From positions 15,429,982-15,493,981 of the forward strand of contig CM072168.1 in the NCBI GenBank assembly GCA_036850595.1: a stretch of DNA of 64,000 bases, given 5' to 3'. Positions 13,013-28,000 of the stretch are shown one piece after another. A program made the translations under genes and the position numbers. The DNA comes from Rhyacichthys aspro (taxonomy: Eukaryota > Chordata > Actinopteri > Gobiiformes > Rhyacichthyidae). The notes below the pieces were generated by a model that was given only the letters and a program-made list of their open reading frames with translations, was not told where the DNA came from and searched no databases. Within the stretch, counting starts at the first letter, position 1. Every line of letters starts with the position of its first letter.

Positions 13013-16000
13013 TGAGCAGTGGTTATTTATCTGATTGTTTTTGCTAGTTTTACATCTCTCATGAATCAAGGGGAATGGTTAAGTGTTACTCTTCTGGATA
13101 TGGCCTGTCCCCTGTTACGACTGTGTGCAGTGTGTGTTTGTGGTTGATACAAGAGCAAGCATTACACAGCCAATAAGACTATCAAAGCAAAAGACTCTAT
13201 GTTGGGTCTGGGTGAATCCCATGCTCCCATAAGTGATTACTAATTTAACAGAGCCATTACTTATTAATTAATGAATTAATAATTGACTCATTAACAAGAG
13301 AAAGTGAGTCCAGTGGCATAACAAAACCTAATTATGGAACATGGCTCGCTACACAAATGACGTGCCTATTTCTAAATATTCGTATAGTTTGAAATGCACC
13401 AATTAATTATGCAGATTTTCATATCACACTGCAGAATACATGTGCATCAGTAAAATAATGCAAATGACAAATAATTATATACATTTATATATAAGTCACA
13501 AAACAAAAAAATGTAGGTTTTTTTTTTTCAGGTACACTATAGGCTGGGAACAGACACCAATGAGCCACTAATAAGTGAAATCAGTGGCACTTAACTTGTT
13601 TCCATGTCATTATCAGTCAGACAGAAAGTAAAGTGGTTTGCATTTGCCTCAAAGAAAGAATGTTCATGGGATTCATCTGTGTGGAGTCTGCACGTGTCCA
13701 GCTCCTCCTTACCTTGTGAATGTCCTGCGTGCCCAAACCAGCTCAGACAGGCTCCAGAACACCTGACCCATAATGACAAAATAAATGAGTGAATGTCGTC
13801 TTTGAAATTCAATTTTTTTAAATAAAACATTACACTAGAAACATCTGAAAAAAATGTACCACTTGATAAATCAAAAGTGGAAAAAACTATTTTCACAAAT
13901 ATGTAGAACTGGAAATAGAAGCAGACAAGTATCAGTGCACCTGCTGCACTCGTGATTCATGTGTATTCTCCGTGAAGGAAGCAGCAGAGGATAATCACAT
14001 CATGCTCTGGACGGGGAGCGATAATTAAATCCACATGAGCTAACCTATTTACCAATTTACTGTCCCTGTTACAGACTGGGGACCCCTTTTCTAAATGCAG
14101 AGGAATTGTCCCTTAAATGCATATCAATAAAAAGAGTATTGCATTGTTATAATTCCCCCTTTTTTCAATGGAAGAACTGTGGCATTTTAGTGTGTCCCTG
14201 AATGTCTCAGCACTTGGCAGCTACACGTGCCTCTAAAACAAATACCAAGAGGAGAAAGCAGACATTTTGTCTGTGTTTTTGTGTTGTCTGAGCTAGATAC
14301 AAAAGCTGACCTCAAATATATAATTAATGCTGTAGTGCTTGATGTGCATGATGATGTCAATGAACTACTTAAAGTTTAAGCTTAGCCATTTTAGATTTTA
14401 TTTAAAACTTACCTTGAGGAGTCCGACTCACAAGAAAACTTTTAAATGACCCTCAGTCAACCCCGGCTGCTTATGAACCAAGTGCTAAGAAAATACTGCA
14501 AAACTATAGAACATATGAGGAACAATCCAGGTCCAAACCCAAGCCGTGATAAATTTGCTCTTTGCACCTGTCTGTTTCCTGTCTGTCTATTATAAAATAA
14601 AATTGGCAGGTGCCTAGACTTCATTCAAAAGTCTGACTAAACCTGGATTTGACCTATACCTAGCGACCACTACAAGAGAAGATGTTTACAGACATTTATG
14701 ATGCCTTTAACACAATGGGTCACGTAAGAGCATTTGCAAAACTTCTAAAAGGTTGGGGGGGTTTTTTCAAAGAGGTGCACAAACAAGCAAACAAAAATGA
14801 ATACTAAATGCCATGATTATCATGCAACTTTGATCAAGCATTGTGCACAGATTCTCCTCCTTTTCCCTTCACTAAAATGTTCCTCTGCATTGATTCATTT
14901 GACAAAGAGCAAGCATAAGAGAAAAAGCAGTGAAGGAGAATTGAGAGAGCATCGATTGACCCTTTCTGAAAATAGAAGGGAAGCCATACTCACCAAGTGT
15001 TTTCCATCAGTTTGATTGAAAATTCTCATTGGCATTTTTGATGTGCATAAACCAGTCTGGACATGAACGCAGACCTGTCAACTCTGTCCATGTGAGAGAA
15101 ATTCTAATGAAGGAATACAGCTGATTGGCACGAACTTGGCAAGTGAAATATAAATGTTTTTTGCCTCAGTTACAGTCAGTGTTAATGCCACTAACCTACA
15201 GTTGATGGTGCGTATTACATCAGCAGCAGGAATGTAGAAACAGTGTAGTAACTCTGTAAAATTAAATGGGTTCCTCAAGAGCGAATGAGAGGCTATTTGT
15301 CTCTGGGTCCAAACAAGCTGAATCTAAGCAGCAGATCAATACTGATATCTTTAGGCTGCTAACTGCTCCACTAATAAATTATTGATGTCAGGGTCTGGCC
15401 GATTGAATTTGGGCAGTACACTGCAGTTCATCTTGATCAGCGCACACAGCGACAGGACGCACCAAAAGACAAATACAAAAAAAAAAATCCCCTGGAAATG
15501 TGAACATGATGCTCATACAGGTCTGAAAAACAAAACGGTAAGGTGCTATAAGGGAGCTTTCAGTTTGAGTGATGAAAGAGGCTAACATTGTAACTGGGCT
15601 GCCTCTAGTTCAATTTGTCCAGGCGTGAAATGCATAGGCCGTTCAATAGCAATGCTTAACCAGGGTTTCAGGGTGAGACTAGCTACTTATCACTCAGCAG
15701 TTACACGACCTCTGACCTCGCTAACCAGGTTACTTAGCAGATACAGTGTCATGTGACCTCCCATGTTGAACGTTTGCTCACGTCAGCAATCAGTGTGTCA
15801 AACGCATCACTAAGGCCGAGTTATACAGGATAAATGGGAAATGTCAACTGACAATCAATAAGGAATGACTGACACTTACATAATGTCAGATCGACTTCAG
15901 TGTAAAATAAATGGTGAATAGGTTTTATTCGTGCAATGTAACTATCTGAGTGAACCTGTCTTTAGTTTTTGAATGCGATACAGAAGTACTGGATTTACTA

Positions 16001-17540
16001 AATGTTGAATCACAGGTTGTTGAACAGAACATACAACAACTGGAGGGGAGTTTTTAAGGGTGCATCTTCGGTAGCTATCTTCGGTACATCAGAAACAGAC
16101 TTGATGAAATAATTGAGGCCATGTGAATAACACAAATGTATGTATGCATGATACTTGTGTGCTCATAGTCCCCGAAAAAAGGCCAAAAGAAATGTGACCC
16201 AACGTCCATGTTAGGTTTAGCATTGTTTTATCATTTTTTTGTAATGGGTTTAGTCTTGTAATTATTTTGTGTCCCTGTGATTTGATGATTCTTTGCTTAG
16301 TATTATTTCATTTTACTGCAGTTTTCTTGCTGCTGGCCTTCCCAAAACTAGCACTTTTTCCTCTTAAAATACATATGGATGGCCAGAAATATTTCTTAAT
16401 TTCTAAAAGCCTGGGAACTTTTGATGGTCATGGGCTAAAACAAACAAATGGTGAAACACAATAACTTGGTCACTCAACTTAATGATTGATTGGTAAAACT
16501 AAAAAACACTGTGCAACAATGAACATGACTCTTGCAGTGGAAAATGTTGCTCCTAAACAAATACATTCACTTCAACTAACAAACTGATTTAGATGCTGTA
16601 CAAAGTAAGACAAATAACTCTTACAGATGCATTTCACAATCTTTATTATTGTGTCTTGTGTTTCACCCCAGAACTGAAAGGGTCTTGCATTGATTTAATT
16701 GAATAAGAACGAGCCATGTTTTATGCATCTTCAATAAATGTTGTCACCTATTTGTTACAGTAGTGTGACCCCAGGTCACTTAGAGGACTGTGTATTGAAT
16801 AAGAAAAGGCATCTATGTTTCATGCACCATTTGCTTTCTTGCTTAAAAAGCCTTGAATTTTACTGTAAAAACAGAGGTTCTAAGTCTGGAGGTTTTAGGC
16901 TTAGCTTTTGCTCGTATGGAGACTGTTTCCTGCAAAAGTAACATTATAACTGATGGATTGCCTTGGACTTCATTAACGTCCCTGTTTCCCCCCGTTTCTC
17001 TATGCAGCACTCTGAAGCTGCTGTAATTCCACTAATGGAGCGCTAACCATAGAAGGCCAGAATTCTGACAGTGACTGATGCAGCATAATTGCTAAAGAAA
17101 TATAAGTAAATGTGCAGCTACATTAAAGCACATAGTAATTCTCAGCATGAGAGCCAAGGCATGTTACATATCCTTTCACATGTCATGTGGGAAAGTCATT
17201 AGTTCTGCAGGGCTATACACTTAAGAACAGAATAGATGGAAAGATAAATTGTAAGTTCAGCAAAAATGAAAACCATCAAAGACGTAAGAGTTTATCGAGG
17301 TGAGCACAAAAACCTGTGTGAATGTGTTAGGTGTGAAAAATACAAATATAGATACAAGTAAACAATTTTCTGCAGCATTGACAGTGACTTAATTAACTTC
17401 AGTTGACCTTCATGGCAAATGAATGTATTATATAAGTATCTTCTTTATGCTGACTTTGTGTTTTGGTCATACTGAAGATACTTTTTGTGTGAATGCTGAG
17501 TGCGTCTTATCTTCCTCATATAAAGTCTGAAGACGTAGTC

Positions 17541-17564
17541 CGTGTGCGTGTGTGTGTGTGTGTT
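17541..17564. repeat. Short (TG)n microsatellite
   Basis: Imperfect TG repeat with a CG interruption near its left end, in intergenic DNA. Confidence 0.8.
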
Positions 17565-20500
17565 TGCACGGAGCTGAGCTGTGGCCAGCACTTCCATTAG
17601 CTCTGATTGAAATTGAGGCAGTGCAGATGAAATACATTCAGCGAAGGTTAAGAGTCTTCGTGGACGCACTCTCTTGCTCATGCATATCCTCATGCATGTG
17701 CGCACAACAGGGCACATCTCCACCAGACTGATGGCCAATGACAAGACGCCACACCAGGCAGAGAGAAAACAGGAGTATAGGTGGTATTTTGGTCACACTT
17801 AGCGAGCGGTTGTCGTAGGTAAATCCAGATCCACCTCATTACTCGCTGTGCCATCAGATACTGTGTTGTGTCTCCATCGCAGCTAATGAAATCAACACTG
17901 GCATCCCTGCTTCTGTTCTGTGTGCGTGCATGTATGTGTTTCTTAAAAGGGCCATGCATTAAACAGGCCTGTCATTTCAGGGCTGCCACGCTGCACTGGG
18001 CTGAGTGAATGTGTACATTAAATGCCATGGTAACTGCACAACAAAATACAGCACTGACAATGAGGAATGATGCACTCGGACATGAATAACAGGCCTGTAT
18101 CATGGAAAATCATAACAGTGTGATGACGAGAAAGGGTAAATAATTGTACTGAACAATTATATTCCAGTTTTCTCCAAATGATAACCTGTTCTGACCAGAT
18201 GATTGTGGCATTAAGACCATGTGAACACCTACAATTGCCCCATATGTAGTATATATATAGTTTATTTTTCCAAGATCGACAAATGCAAAGAGTGTGTTTT
18301 GGAGTGAATATGCACTACTGTAAACACTGTTTTGTTTTCCTTTTTGGCACCCCCCAAAAAACATTTAAATACTGCACTTTAAAGTGACATACAAAAGAGT
18401 ACTTGTGATTCAGCATTAAAAACAACTGTATTTTAAATAACAATCAGCATATCATCTCTCTTCTTACAGGAAATAATGAATCTGCAAAGTCTGTACACAG
18501 GATATGCAAAAAGTGCCATGAGCATGTTGAGGGCAAAACTGAAGGGGAGGAAGAGGAGGAAGAAGGAGGAAGAGGTGGAGACAGTGGTAATCAAGGTTGA
18601 GCGCTAAGTGCAGATGGATGCAGGTTGCACCCCTTGTTTTTGATGAAGTGTTGTGGTCCTGCTGAGCCACCAAACTATTTATACACAACACACTGACAGC
18701 CGATGGGCACGGAAGAAAAAAGTGCTACACTTACTGCTCTGGCTTTCTAATCACTCCATCCTTCACTTCTCGCCAAAACGCATACAGTGGCAGACTTAAA
18801 TAAGCAAATCAATTTCATACACACTAAACTCTAGTGCAAGGATGGTTGGGCAACAAATTCTGACTGATAACGCAAAAGCAACAATGGATGGAAAACAACT
18901 TCTGACAACAGCCATGTAATCAAAAGCTGTTTCTATTTAACCCATAATAAAAACCAGTGCGGTGATTGCTCCAATGAATTAATTACTTTACCCAGATTAA
19001 TGACATGATACATGCGATAGATTACCTTCTGTTAACATTATGAAAGACACACTTTATTAACTATTAACCTGTTATGTAAGAAGGCGACATTATTACCAGC
19101 TGCTTGAAATATAATTACACATTCTGTCAGCTTTGAGTGTATAAGCCCTAGTCGTTTATTATAATCTCGCTCTCTTTGTCGCGAAAAGTACAATCACAGA
19201 GGTGCAATTCCCATATTAATACATGAAAATGCCAAAGCTATATGTTAAAATGTCAAACCTATTAATGGTACTGCCAGTCTGCAGAGGTAAAATGTCAGGA
19301 GCAAAACAATTGTAGCAGGAAATAAACAGAAGGAAACTGTGGAGTCTTTGAACAGTCAGCTGCTGAGTGTAGGTGAGCGTTTCATCTGAAAGACTCATTC
19401 AGCAAATGCAAATAATCTCACAAATCAAACTGGGTGATTTCAGAAAATAATAACTCTCATGGAAAAGTCACATTGGGGTTTTTAGCATACTCTTACTTTC
19501 ACTTCATATAAATGGGATTCTTCATTGTCATTATACACATAGGTACAACACATACGCACAACAACCATATTCTTTTTGACTGTGTTTTCCTGTAGCAAGT
19601 GTTGTGCTGATGAGGGTTTACAAATTTCCAGGCGTATGAAGAGGCCCCACTGAGAGGCTTCAATCACTCTGTGTGGGGTCAGTGACATAATCACTCCACC
19701 TTCAGCTACAAAGTCACCTTCCTCTGATTGGCTGAGAAGTGTTTAGTCTAGTGGAGGAGAGGATGAGGAGGACCACTTCATAAAACCTGTTAACTTATTC
19801 ATCAGTCCAACTAAAATAACCCTGAGACCCACTGAGTAAAATAACAGTAATAGTAATATAATATAAAAACGGTCTACTACTATTACAAGGTCTTGGTTAT
19901 ACAGCCTTGAGTATATGCTGACTAAACTAAACTTAGAAAAGGCACAGGTGTGTGTTGGGACTTACTAATGAACAAGGAAGTGGGTTGTCATCTGTTGTCG
20001 CCCAATTGAGAAAGACGCTTCCCCACACAGGTAATCCTGATTACGTTTTTGTGTAGTATCTGTAAACAAAATAAAGATTTACGTGAGCCACAAAATAACT
20101 CCAGCCACCTGCATTACCTTTTGGGCAAATCTCTTTTCTGCCAATGAACCTACAGCCCAACACATAAACCTTCCTCTTTTGCATCGCTTACATTATTGTT
20201 TTCTTTTACACAGGGGGTAAGCTGATAGTTGTAATAGGCGAGAGTCGGGGAAACTCTGGACAGAACCAAAACTCACAAATTATTCATTCCCATATTACTT
20301 CACTATAGGCAAATTTGATTCGCCGATTCATGCATGTGTTTGGATAATAGGAGGAAGCTGAAGTGCCCAGAGGAAACCCACAGTAGCTGGCAAACTACTC
20401 TGCCACGTTTGCAGAAGTTAGTAACAATTGCAGATGTCCATTGCAGATTGTGTGTGGGGCCACGTAATTGCAATGCATTGTATTTGAGGGATTACTGTGT

Positions 20501-21779
20501 TATTTACAAATGCTGTAAGAAGTACACAGTAACAATGCACAGTCAATTCAAGGACAGGCCAGAGTAGCCGACAAAATATACTTTCATTTACTGTATAGAT
20601 AAAAAAACCTATCTGTGCATTTTCTCTTTAAAATGATCCATGAGGTGAATGCATCTCATTCTGTTAAAATGTGATGACTTCTCAGACCAAACCGGCTGAA
20701 TAAAGTAGGAAAGACAGTGTTAAAAGAGGAAAAGAAAGATAGCAAAGTGTGAAAGAGTGTCTGTCCCTTCTCCTGATAGACCCGGCTGGGCTATTCATTA
20801 CTCCCTGAACGCCAGCCGGTGTCAGTTATATTACTGCAAAGCCGTCCCTGACTGACGGCCACGAGTGGGGGGAGAAAAATGGCAGCAAAATACGACTAGA
20901 TGCCCCAGGAGAAAACAAGGCAGGGGTTTTGATGGATGGGTGTATTTGACCCAGGCAGGGCGTAAGTCTGAGACGGGTTTCTTCCACAGGAGACAGAGAG
21001 TCGGCACTGCTCCTGCCCCTCTGCCCAGAACAGACCGGCCTTGTCAGGATGAGAGGCATCTCGCTAAGTCTGCTCTGTCACTGCTTCTATCACTTGTGTC
21101 AAAACAGGCGCTCTCCATATTCAACAGATAAAGTGGAATCTTATGTGATGGGAATACAGAGTCACAGTAAGGCCATCTGCTGAGTTTAGGACAGACCATC
21201 ATCATATGCCTGAACCCAATAAAAATATTATGGCAGAATCATACAATTTGTTGGCTCCATAGTCTTTTCTACAATGCTTTTATTTTTTTTACAAATGACA
21301 GCCTCTAAGGCAACAGAGTGCTAGTGAAGGTCCTTAAGGCTATCTGGACACTGCATGCCTCACTCTCCCCTGCCAATACATTTTACGTAAGTGCCTGCTG
21401 TCACACAATGCAATGCTCAAAAAGTTAAAACATGCTTTTAATTTAATTTATTTCTGGACACAGCAATAGGTTTCTTTTTTCTTTCCAATGAATAAATGAA
21501 TAGTGGCACAGTATCACTTTACAGTCTGCATTGTAATCTGTCATTACTGCAGGAGAACTGAAATATGTTACTTTACTTAGAAGCAGAAACAAATATACCT
21601 ACAGTGTAGTAAAAATGTTATTGGCATGGGTAGAAATTGTTTGTAAAAAGCCTGTTACATCATTTTTACACAGCCAAATACAAAGTTTGTAATCGCAGAT
21701 ACACCACAATAATTATATGGTTTCTTTCTTTTTATTTACCTTATACATCCTGCTCAGATCCTGCTCAGTTGGGTACGTG

Positions 21780-22001
21780 AGATGTAGTGACGTCATTACG
21801 CTGACGTTTGCGGAAGCAGCTGCTCGGCGTTTTAGCTGCTGGTAACTCAAAACCCAAAACAGAGGAGATGTTTTACTCTTAAATCGGCAAATAAACGCAG
21901 GTAGTTTCGGATATCACTTGGACTTTGTTCCTTATACGTGACTTGTTTCTGCCAGCGCTTGTCAGACGAGTGAGAAAAAGCTAAACCGCGGAGCTACAGA
22001 G
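21780..22001 (+). promoter_or_regulatory. gcc2: Predicted gcc2 promoter and 5' UTR with CRE sites
   Basis: A GC-richer segment directly upstream of the gcc2 start. It carries the full palindromic ATF/CREB site TGACGTCA at 21788-21795 and a second TGACGT half-site at 21802-21807, then cggaag, an ETS-like core. No TATA box is evident. This is the composition expected of a housekeeping promoter. The transcription start itself cannot be read from sequence. Confidence 0.55.
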
Positions 22002-25000
22002 ATGGAGGTAAATGTTCAGTGCAGTGGGATTAGCCTTAGCCACAACTTGGTAACACTAGGACTACTATAAAGCCATTTTAAACGCTACAGTTCTGGCAAA
22101 TTAAAAGTTTTAAACAAAATATTGAAAACAAAATGTGAAAATGTATATCGCAGCCTCTGTTGACTGGACAACAGTCACCACTATCTGCTACAGACACTGT
22201 AGTGTAGGATATCTCAAGTTACACCTGTCTGAAGTCTCACTGAAATTATCACATATTCCTGTCTTATCTAATGTTTTCTCAGCAGCAGGATTCAAGTGGC
22301 GCTGGGGCAGAGGCTGTTGCATCTCCAGCAGGTGCAAATAAGTCAAAGGTAGATAAGCAAACACTTTTGTTCTGAAATACTTTTAAAAATACTCTCAGCA
22401 TCTGTATTGTTTTTCATCCACGTTTGTACAATTTTATTTTGTGTCTTTACAGTTGGATACATTGTCCAAGGATGACTTGATAAAATTTGCCAAGAAACAG
22501 ATGGCTGCTATGCAAAAAATAAGAAGCAAATGTGCTGGTATCTATCAGTTCTTTAAAACAACCTGGATATGAAAATTACAATGAAGCCTTGAATGTATAT
22601 TACATTAATTTTGTTTTAGATTTAGAGAAAGAAGTCGAGACTCTCAAACTGCAACCAAAGACCAGCAGTTCTGAAGATGACACACTAATACAGGTTTGTT
22701 GCTGATTATGTAGCATCATAATTTCTGCATGAATATTACTTTTGAAGTGCGCTTTGTAAAATGTGTATAACAGGAGCTGACTGAGCGGATGGATACATTA
22801 TTACTGGAGAAGGCAGAAATTCAGCAAAACCTTTCATTGTGTCGTAAAGATTTAGAGAAGACAAAACAACAAGGCAAGGTAAGACCTTATCCTAGCTATA
22901 ACTATTTTTACTGTTATTTATATTTACTGTTATCATTTATTTATAAGTTATTTTATATAATTGTATTTGTATATTATCTTCATGGATGCATAATTATTTT
23001 AATCAGGATGAGAAAGCAGCACTGCAACAAGAACTGGACCGCGTGATAGAGGACCATCAAAGGAGGATCCGGATTTTTGAGAGCACCATTGAGGAGTCAA
23101 ATAATAAACATAAAGAAGAAGTGGCTTATTTCCAGAAATTATTGGGAAGGGAAGAGAGTGACAGGGAGAAAGAAAATGAACGCGAGAGGGAGCGGACAGC
23201 ACAAGAGAGCACTGATGAAGTCCGCCTTTCTTTAGAGGCTGAGTTACAAAGCATTCGAGCTGAACTTGAAGCAATACAACAGCAAAAGTCTCTGGAGGTA
23301 ACTGAGCTGCAGGAGAGCCACCAGAGCGAGCTGACGAAGGCTCAGCAGGAAGTGGAGAACCTGAGGGAAGAGCTGGTGCAGAAGAACTTACTGCACGAGG
23401 AGGAAATGAGAGCTTTGGAGGAAGACTTTGAGATCGAGCGGGATCGTTTGCTGCTGCTTCATGACGAGCTCACTGAGCAGCTCGCTCTCAAAGGTATAAC
23501 CTGCTATAAATTGTATAGAAGATGATTGTTTCTACATGTATGTTTAAAAATGGAGGGCAATAAAGTGTAAATGTATTTATTCTTGTTATCTTATATTGTC
23601 ATGTTTCCAACACACTGACTTAAACATATGCAGGGCTGCAAAAAGTGAAAAGGTGCTGTGCTTACTAAAAATATTTCAATACATTTGTAAACCAAATTTG
23701 AGAGAATGGAAACTATTTGCATAGGGAAATTGTCTTTTAGGACTGTTTTTATATTTAGTCAGTATAGCTGCTTTTAAGTAAGGGGAATTCGTCTGCTTAA
23801 TTTACCTTTTTGACATAGGCTTTCTAAAAAGCTGTTGTAACTTACAAAACATACATAACATACATAAATATATAGAAACAGAACAACTGTCTACATATTC
23901 TTGAACTAACATTGTCTTTATTTTTACAGACAGCTATTTGCAGGATGTTCAAGAAGAAGATGAGGAATCCCCTCGTGGTTCAGGCATTGCTAAAATGCTG
24001 GAGTTGTCCCGCCGTATACAGAGTTCTCCTGGGCAGGGTGAAGGTGAAGAGGAAATGGATATGACAAAACTGAGAGAGGTTTTGGAAGATCTTCAAGCCC
24101 AGAACACTATGTTACAAGATGAGCTTACTCTGCTCAGTAATGTTAAAGGCGAGCTTGAGGCAGAGCTGGAGAGGACCAAAGAAGAGTTTCAAGTAGAGAG
24201 GGAAGAGCTGGAGTTTAAAATCAATGAGCTGCAGTTGAACCGGGAAAGCACTACTGGTGAAGCCTGTGGCCACCCAGAAGTCCCAGACAAAAAACCTGTT
24301 GAAGAATCCAAAGAAGTTGTAAGCTCTACAGCAGACCAAAATGAATTAAACTTGGATGAGCAGCAGAAGCTAATTCAAGACTTGAAGGCCCAGTGTGAAG
24401 CGTTAACCAAGGAGAGAGACTCTATTTTGGGGGAATACCACCACACGAGAGACATACTCCAAGGGTTTGAGACAGAGCTGGGCGAGAAGACGAAAGACTT
24501 TGTTGCTCAATACAAAGCAATGAAGGAACAAGGAGCCATTGCTATTCAGGAGCTCCAAGATAAGATTCAACAGATAAGCCAGGAGAGGGATGAACTAGTG
24601 ATTAAAGTCAGGGACGTCACTGAGGAGAAACATGCCATCCTGGAAAACCTAAAAGAGATTAAAGTAAAGATGGAAGCATTCCCAAATGAGGAAAAGAAAC
24701 TACAAGCAACTATTGAAGAACAAACAGCTTTAGCACTTGAGCTGAGACATTCCTTAGAGGAGCTCACCAGGCAAAAGGAGGATATTATTTCTCAGCTGAA
24801 CACAAAGGAAAACACAAATGAAGACCTAAAGAAGATGGTAAAGACATTGAATGAAGAGCGTGACAAAATACAATCCCAGCTTCAGCTAAGAGAAGAGGAA
24901 ATACAAAGACGTCACAATGAAAAGGCCAAAGAAATGGAGACATTGCTGGAGAAGAAAGAGAAGGAATTGAACACCCTGAAAATGGAGAAGGAAGATAAAG

Positions 25001-28000
25001 CGAATGGTCTAAATAAGGAGATGGGGATATTGCTGCAGACTATTGAAGAACTCAAGGCAGAAAACAATCATCTCATGCAGAAACTGGGAGAGGTGTCATC
25101 ACAGCTTGTCCAACTGGAAGAAGGGAAAGGACTTTCAGGCTCCAAGTTGTCAGCACTAGAAGCTCAGCTGGAAAATGAAACTTCTGAAAAGAATCTCCTT
25201 GAGGCTAAACTCATTTCACAAACAGAAGAAGCAGCAAAAGCAAAGGAAACTATCAGAACACTGGAGCAAAATCAGTCTGATGTCATGAGAAACTCTACTG
25301 AGGAGATGGACGAGTTGAGGACACGGATTGAAGAGCTGGAAATAGAGAGAAACCTGCTGAGGAGCAGTCTTGAAGAGGCCAAGGAAGAGGTTAGAATGAC
25401 AGTGCAAAAAGAGCTCCAGACTCACATCAGTGAATTGGAGAACGAGAAGAACCTATTGCAAACCAACCTGGAAGAAGTGATGAAGGATGTAGAAGGTCTG
25501 CAGAAAGACCTGGAGGATATGAAGGCCATCAATGAAAAGATGAATGAAGAAAATCAGAATCTCCAAGCCCAAGTTTCTCTGTTGACTGAAGAGAAGGAAG
25601 GAAATCAGAAAGAAGAAATGGAAAAAGAATACAAAGAACAGCTGACAGAGAAGGACACAATTATATCTCAGTTGAGAAATGAGATTACTGTGCTTCAGGT
25701 GAGTGATATATGAAAAATAATCTATGAATAAATTGGAACAAATGGAACACAATGGAACACATTTTGTCCTTTTTTTGTTTCTCAAAGTCTGCAAGCCTCT
25801 CTGCTTCCTCCGTGGAAAATGGTGACAGTGTATTTACAGAGAAAATAGGTAAGAATAGAAACATTTCAGCTCAAATGCTTTTTATTTTTAGATGAAAGGT
25901 CTAATACGTTAAATGTTTTTGATGCATGGCAATCTTGTACATTTTGCTTTTATTTTTCATTTCAGCTCTGTTGGAAAAAGAAAACAAAGGAAAGGATGAG
26001 AAAATGAACAAAATTAAGGCAGTTGCTGTCAAGGCAAAGAAGGAACTGGACATCAGTAAGAAAGAGGTCTGCTGATCCAAAACTATTATCATGTACACAA
26101 AGCATTGCAATTAATTATGTTCAATAAGAAAAATCTTTTTTTCTAAAATGCGTTTATGTGCTTTTTTCAGGTTGCATGCCTGAAGGAGGAAATAGACTCA
26201 CTGAAAGCAGAGCGGGAGAGAGTGAACAGCTCTATGAAAGATATCATTCACGGTGCTGAAGGCTACAAGGTAGGGTTCTGTTTCCCAAAGCACCAGAGTA
26301 GAGTCTGAGGAGTTTTGGGAAATACTGTAACACTGCAGTGAGCAGCTTAATCACAATATAAATGAAAAAAACTAAACACATTTTGCGAACTCACCATAAT
26401 ATATTTTTTTTAAAAGCACATCCCCGAAAGACTCAAAATCATTATTTATATAGAGTACATTTCTTCTTCCTATGTGCTGCTAATTGGCAAGCAGTCTCCG
26501 TAAACAGTCCCCAGACAGCACTCTGCTTTATGACTGTGTCTGCATTATGGAAGAAACCACTCTGTTGTGTCTAATGACAGGCACAAATGTAATCGCAGAT
26601 GATACCTGAGATCCATAGTGTTTACCTTCACAGAGCCGTTGACTGGCTTTCACCAATGAATGGATATGCTGTATTTGTGTGGATGTGTGCGTAGAACCTG
26701 CAGATAGATTACGACAGACAGACGGAGCAACTGGATAAGGAGAGGGAGAAGGCAGAGGCTGCAGAGAGACAGATCGCTGAGCTGACCAAACGACTCAGCA
26801 GTGCTGTCACACAGGTAACACAAATACACACTCAATCACCAACACTCACACGAGCCACTCTCACCCTACACTAAATCTACACTGCGCCGCTTTGTCCAGC
26901 AATACATCTTTCCAATAGGTGTAACTCAGTTTCCATTTGATTTACAAAGTCATTTTAGCCACAAACACTTTACCCAGCTAAGCCTGACAGTGCAGCTCCC
27001 ACAAATACCCCATCAGATGTGACTGGGTGAGCCAAAGGAGGGCATAATATAAAAAAATAGTCTGCACTTAGCTTATAACTGTCTCTTTCCGTTGAGAGGA
27101 CAAGAGGCAGGTAAACAAAGCAAAGTATGGCCTCCATCTGCTGGGTGCACTATCACAACAACATCTTCTCAGATTTATTTTTTTTATTTTTTTATGTGTT
27201 CTGAGGTCTCAGATGGAGCAGGCAGAACAGAAACTCAAAATGTGTCTGGACATCTTTGTTTACCAATCATAGCTTCAGTGTTTGGCTGACAGATGATGGG
27301 GATGGATAGGAGTTGCTGCAGAGAAAGCCCACAGAGCCTGCAGTTGTCAGATGCGCTTGAATGACTTTCTAGTGTGTCACATGTGTTCAGGGGCCTTTCA
27401 TTTGTCAAGAGCTTAGTAAGAAAAGAAAACCATTTTATTCCATAAAACTGGATGTAACACGTATGGTATTCTAGCTTTTGAGTGACTTTGTCTAACCGAC
27501 GCAGGCATTCTTGCCAAAATGAGTTCTATATTATAATATATATTTATATATATATCCAGTGTGAAATGTAACTTCACAGGGTATACAGGGTAATTATGTT
27601 TCTCTGGTGTATTGATGCTGTTGCAGAATGAAACTGTGACGAGTGAGAAGGAGAACCTGCTGGCTGGAATGGAGACCATAAGGAGCACCGTGAAGCAGCA
27701 GGAGGCACAGAACCAAGAGTTGCAAAAGCATTTGACCAGCCTCGAGAAAGACGTGATGGCTGAGAGAACTCTGAAAGAACATAAGATTAAGGTATTTTGT
27801 CTGTGTTTTAGGGAAATCTAATATTCAAATTTGAAGTTCAAAAGCAACAATTATTTTTATAAACCTTTATGGCTATTTAAATAGACATTTTACTCATATT
27901 TAACCTGATATTAGCATGGTCAGTATGTAATTAGATGGGTGGCTAAGTTATAGAAACTAGACACAGGTGCTTTGATTTGACAGGTATGTGTGTATGTGTG

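Larger units (their letters stand above)
7696..21770. other. 14 kb intergenic region between slc5a7 and gcc2
   Basis: No reading frame here has exon-like continuity, splice support or recognisable protein similarity. The open frames are short and scattered on both strands. Contents I can support are microsatellites (7745-7910, 12975-13010, 17541-17564) and a hAT-like relic (8241-8661). There are also TAAT-rich A/T blocks (for example 13254-13300) and a purine-rich tract near 18540-18590. In human this interval holds SULT1C genes, and I see no sulfotransferase exon. Conserved enhancers are plausible but cannot be shown from one sequence. Confidence 0.7.

Noticed and set aside
20826..21131. GC-richer segment with overlapping frames on both strands
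   Set aside because: No splice sites or protein similarity. At most it is a candidate conserved regulatory element, which cannot be shown here.
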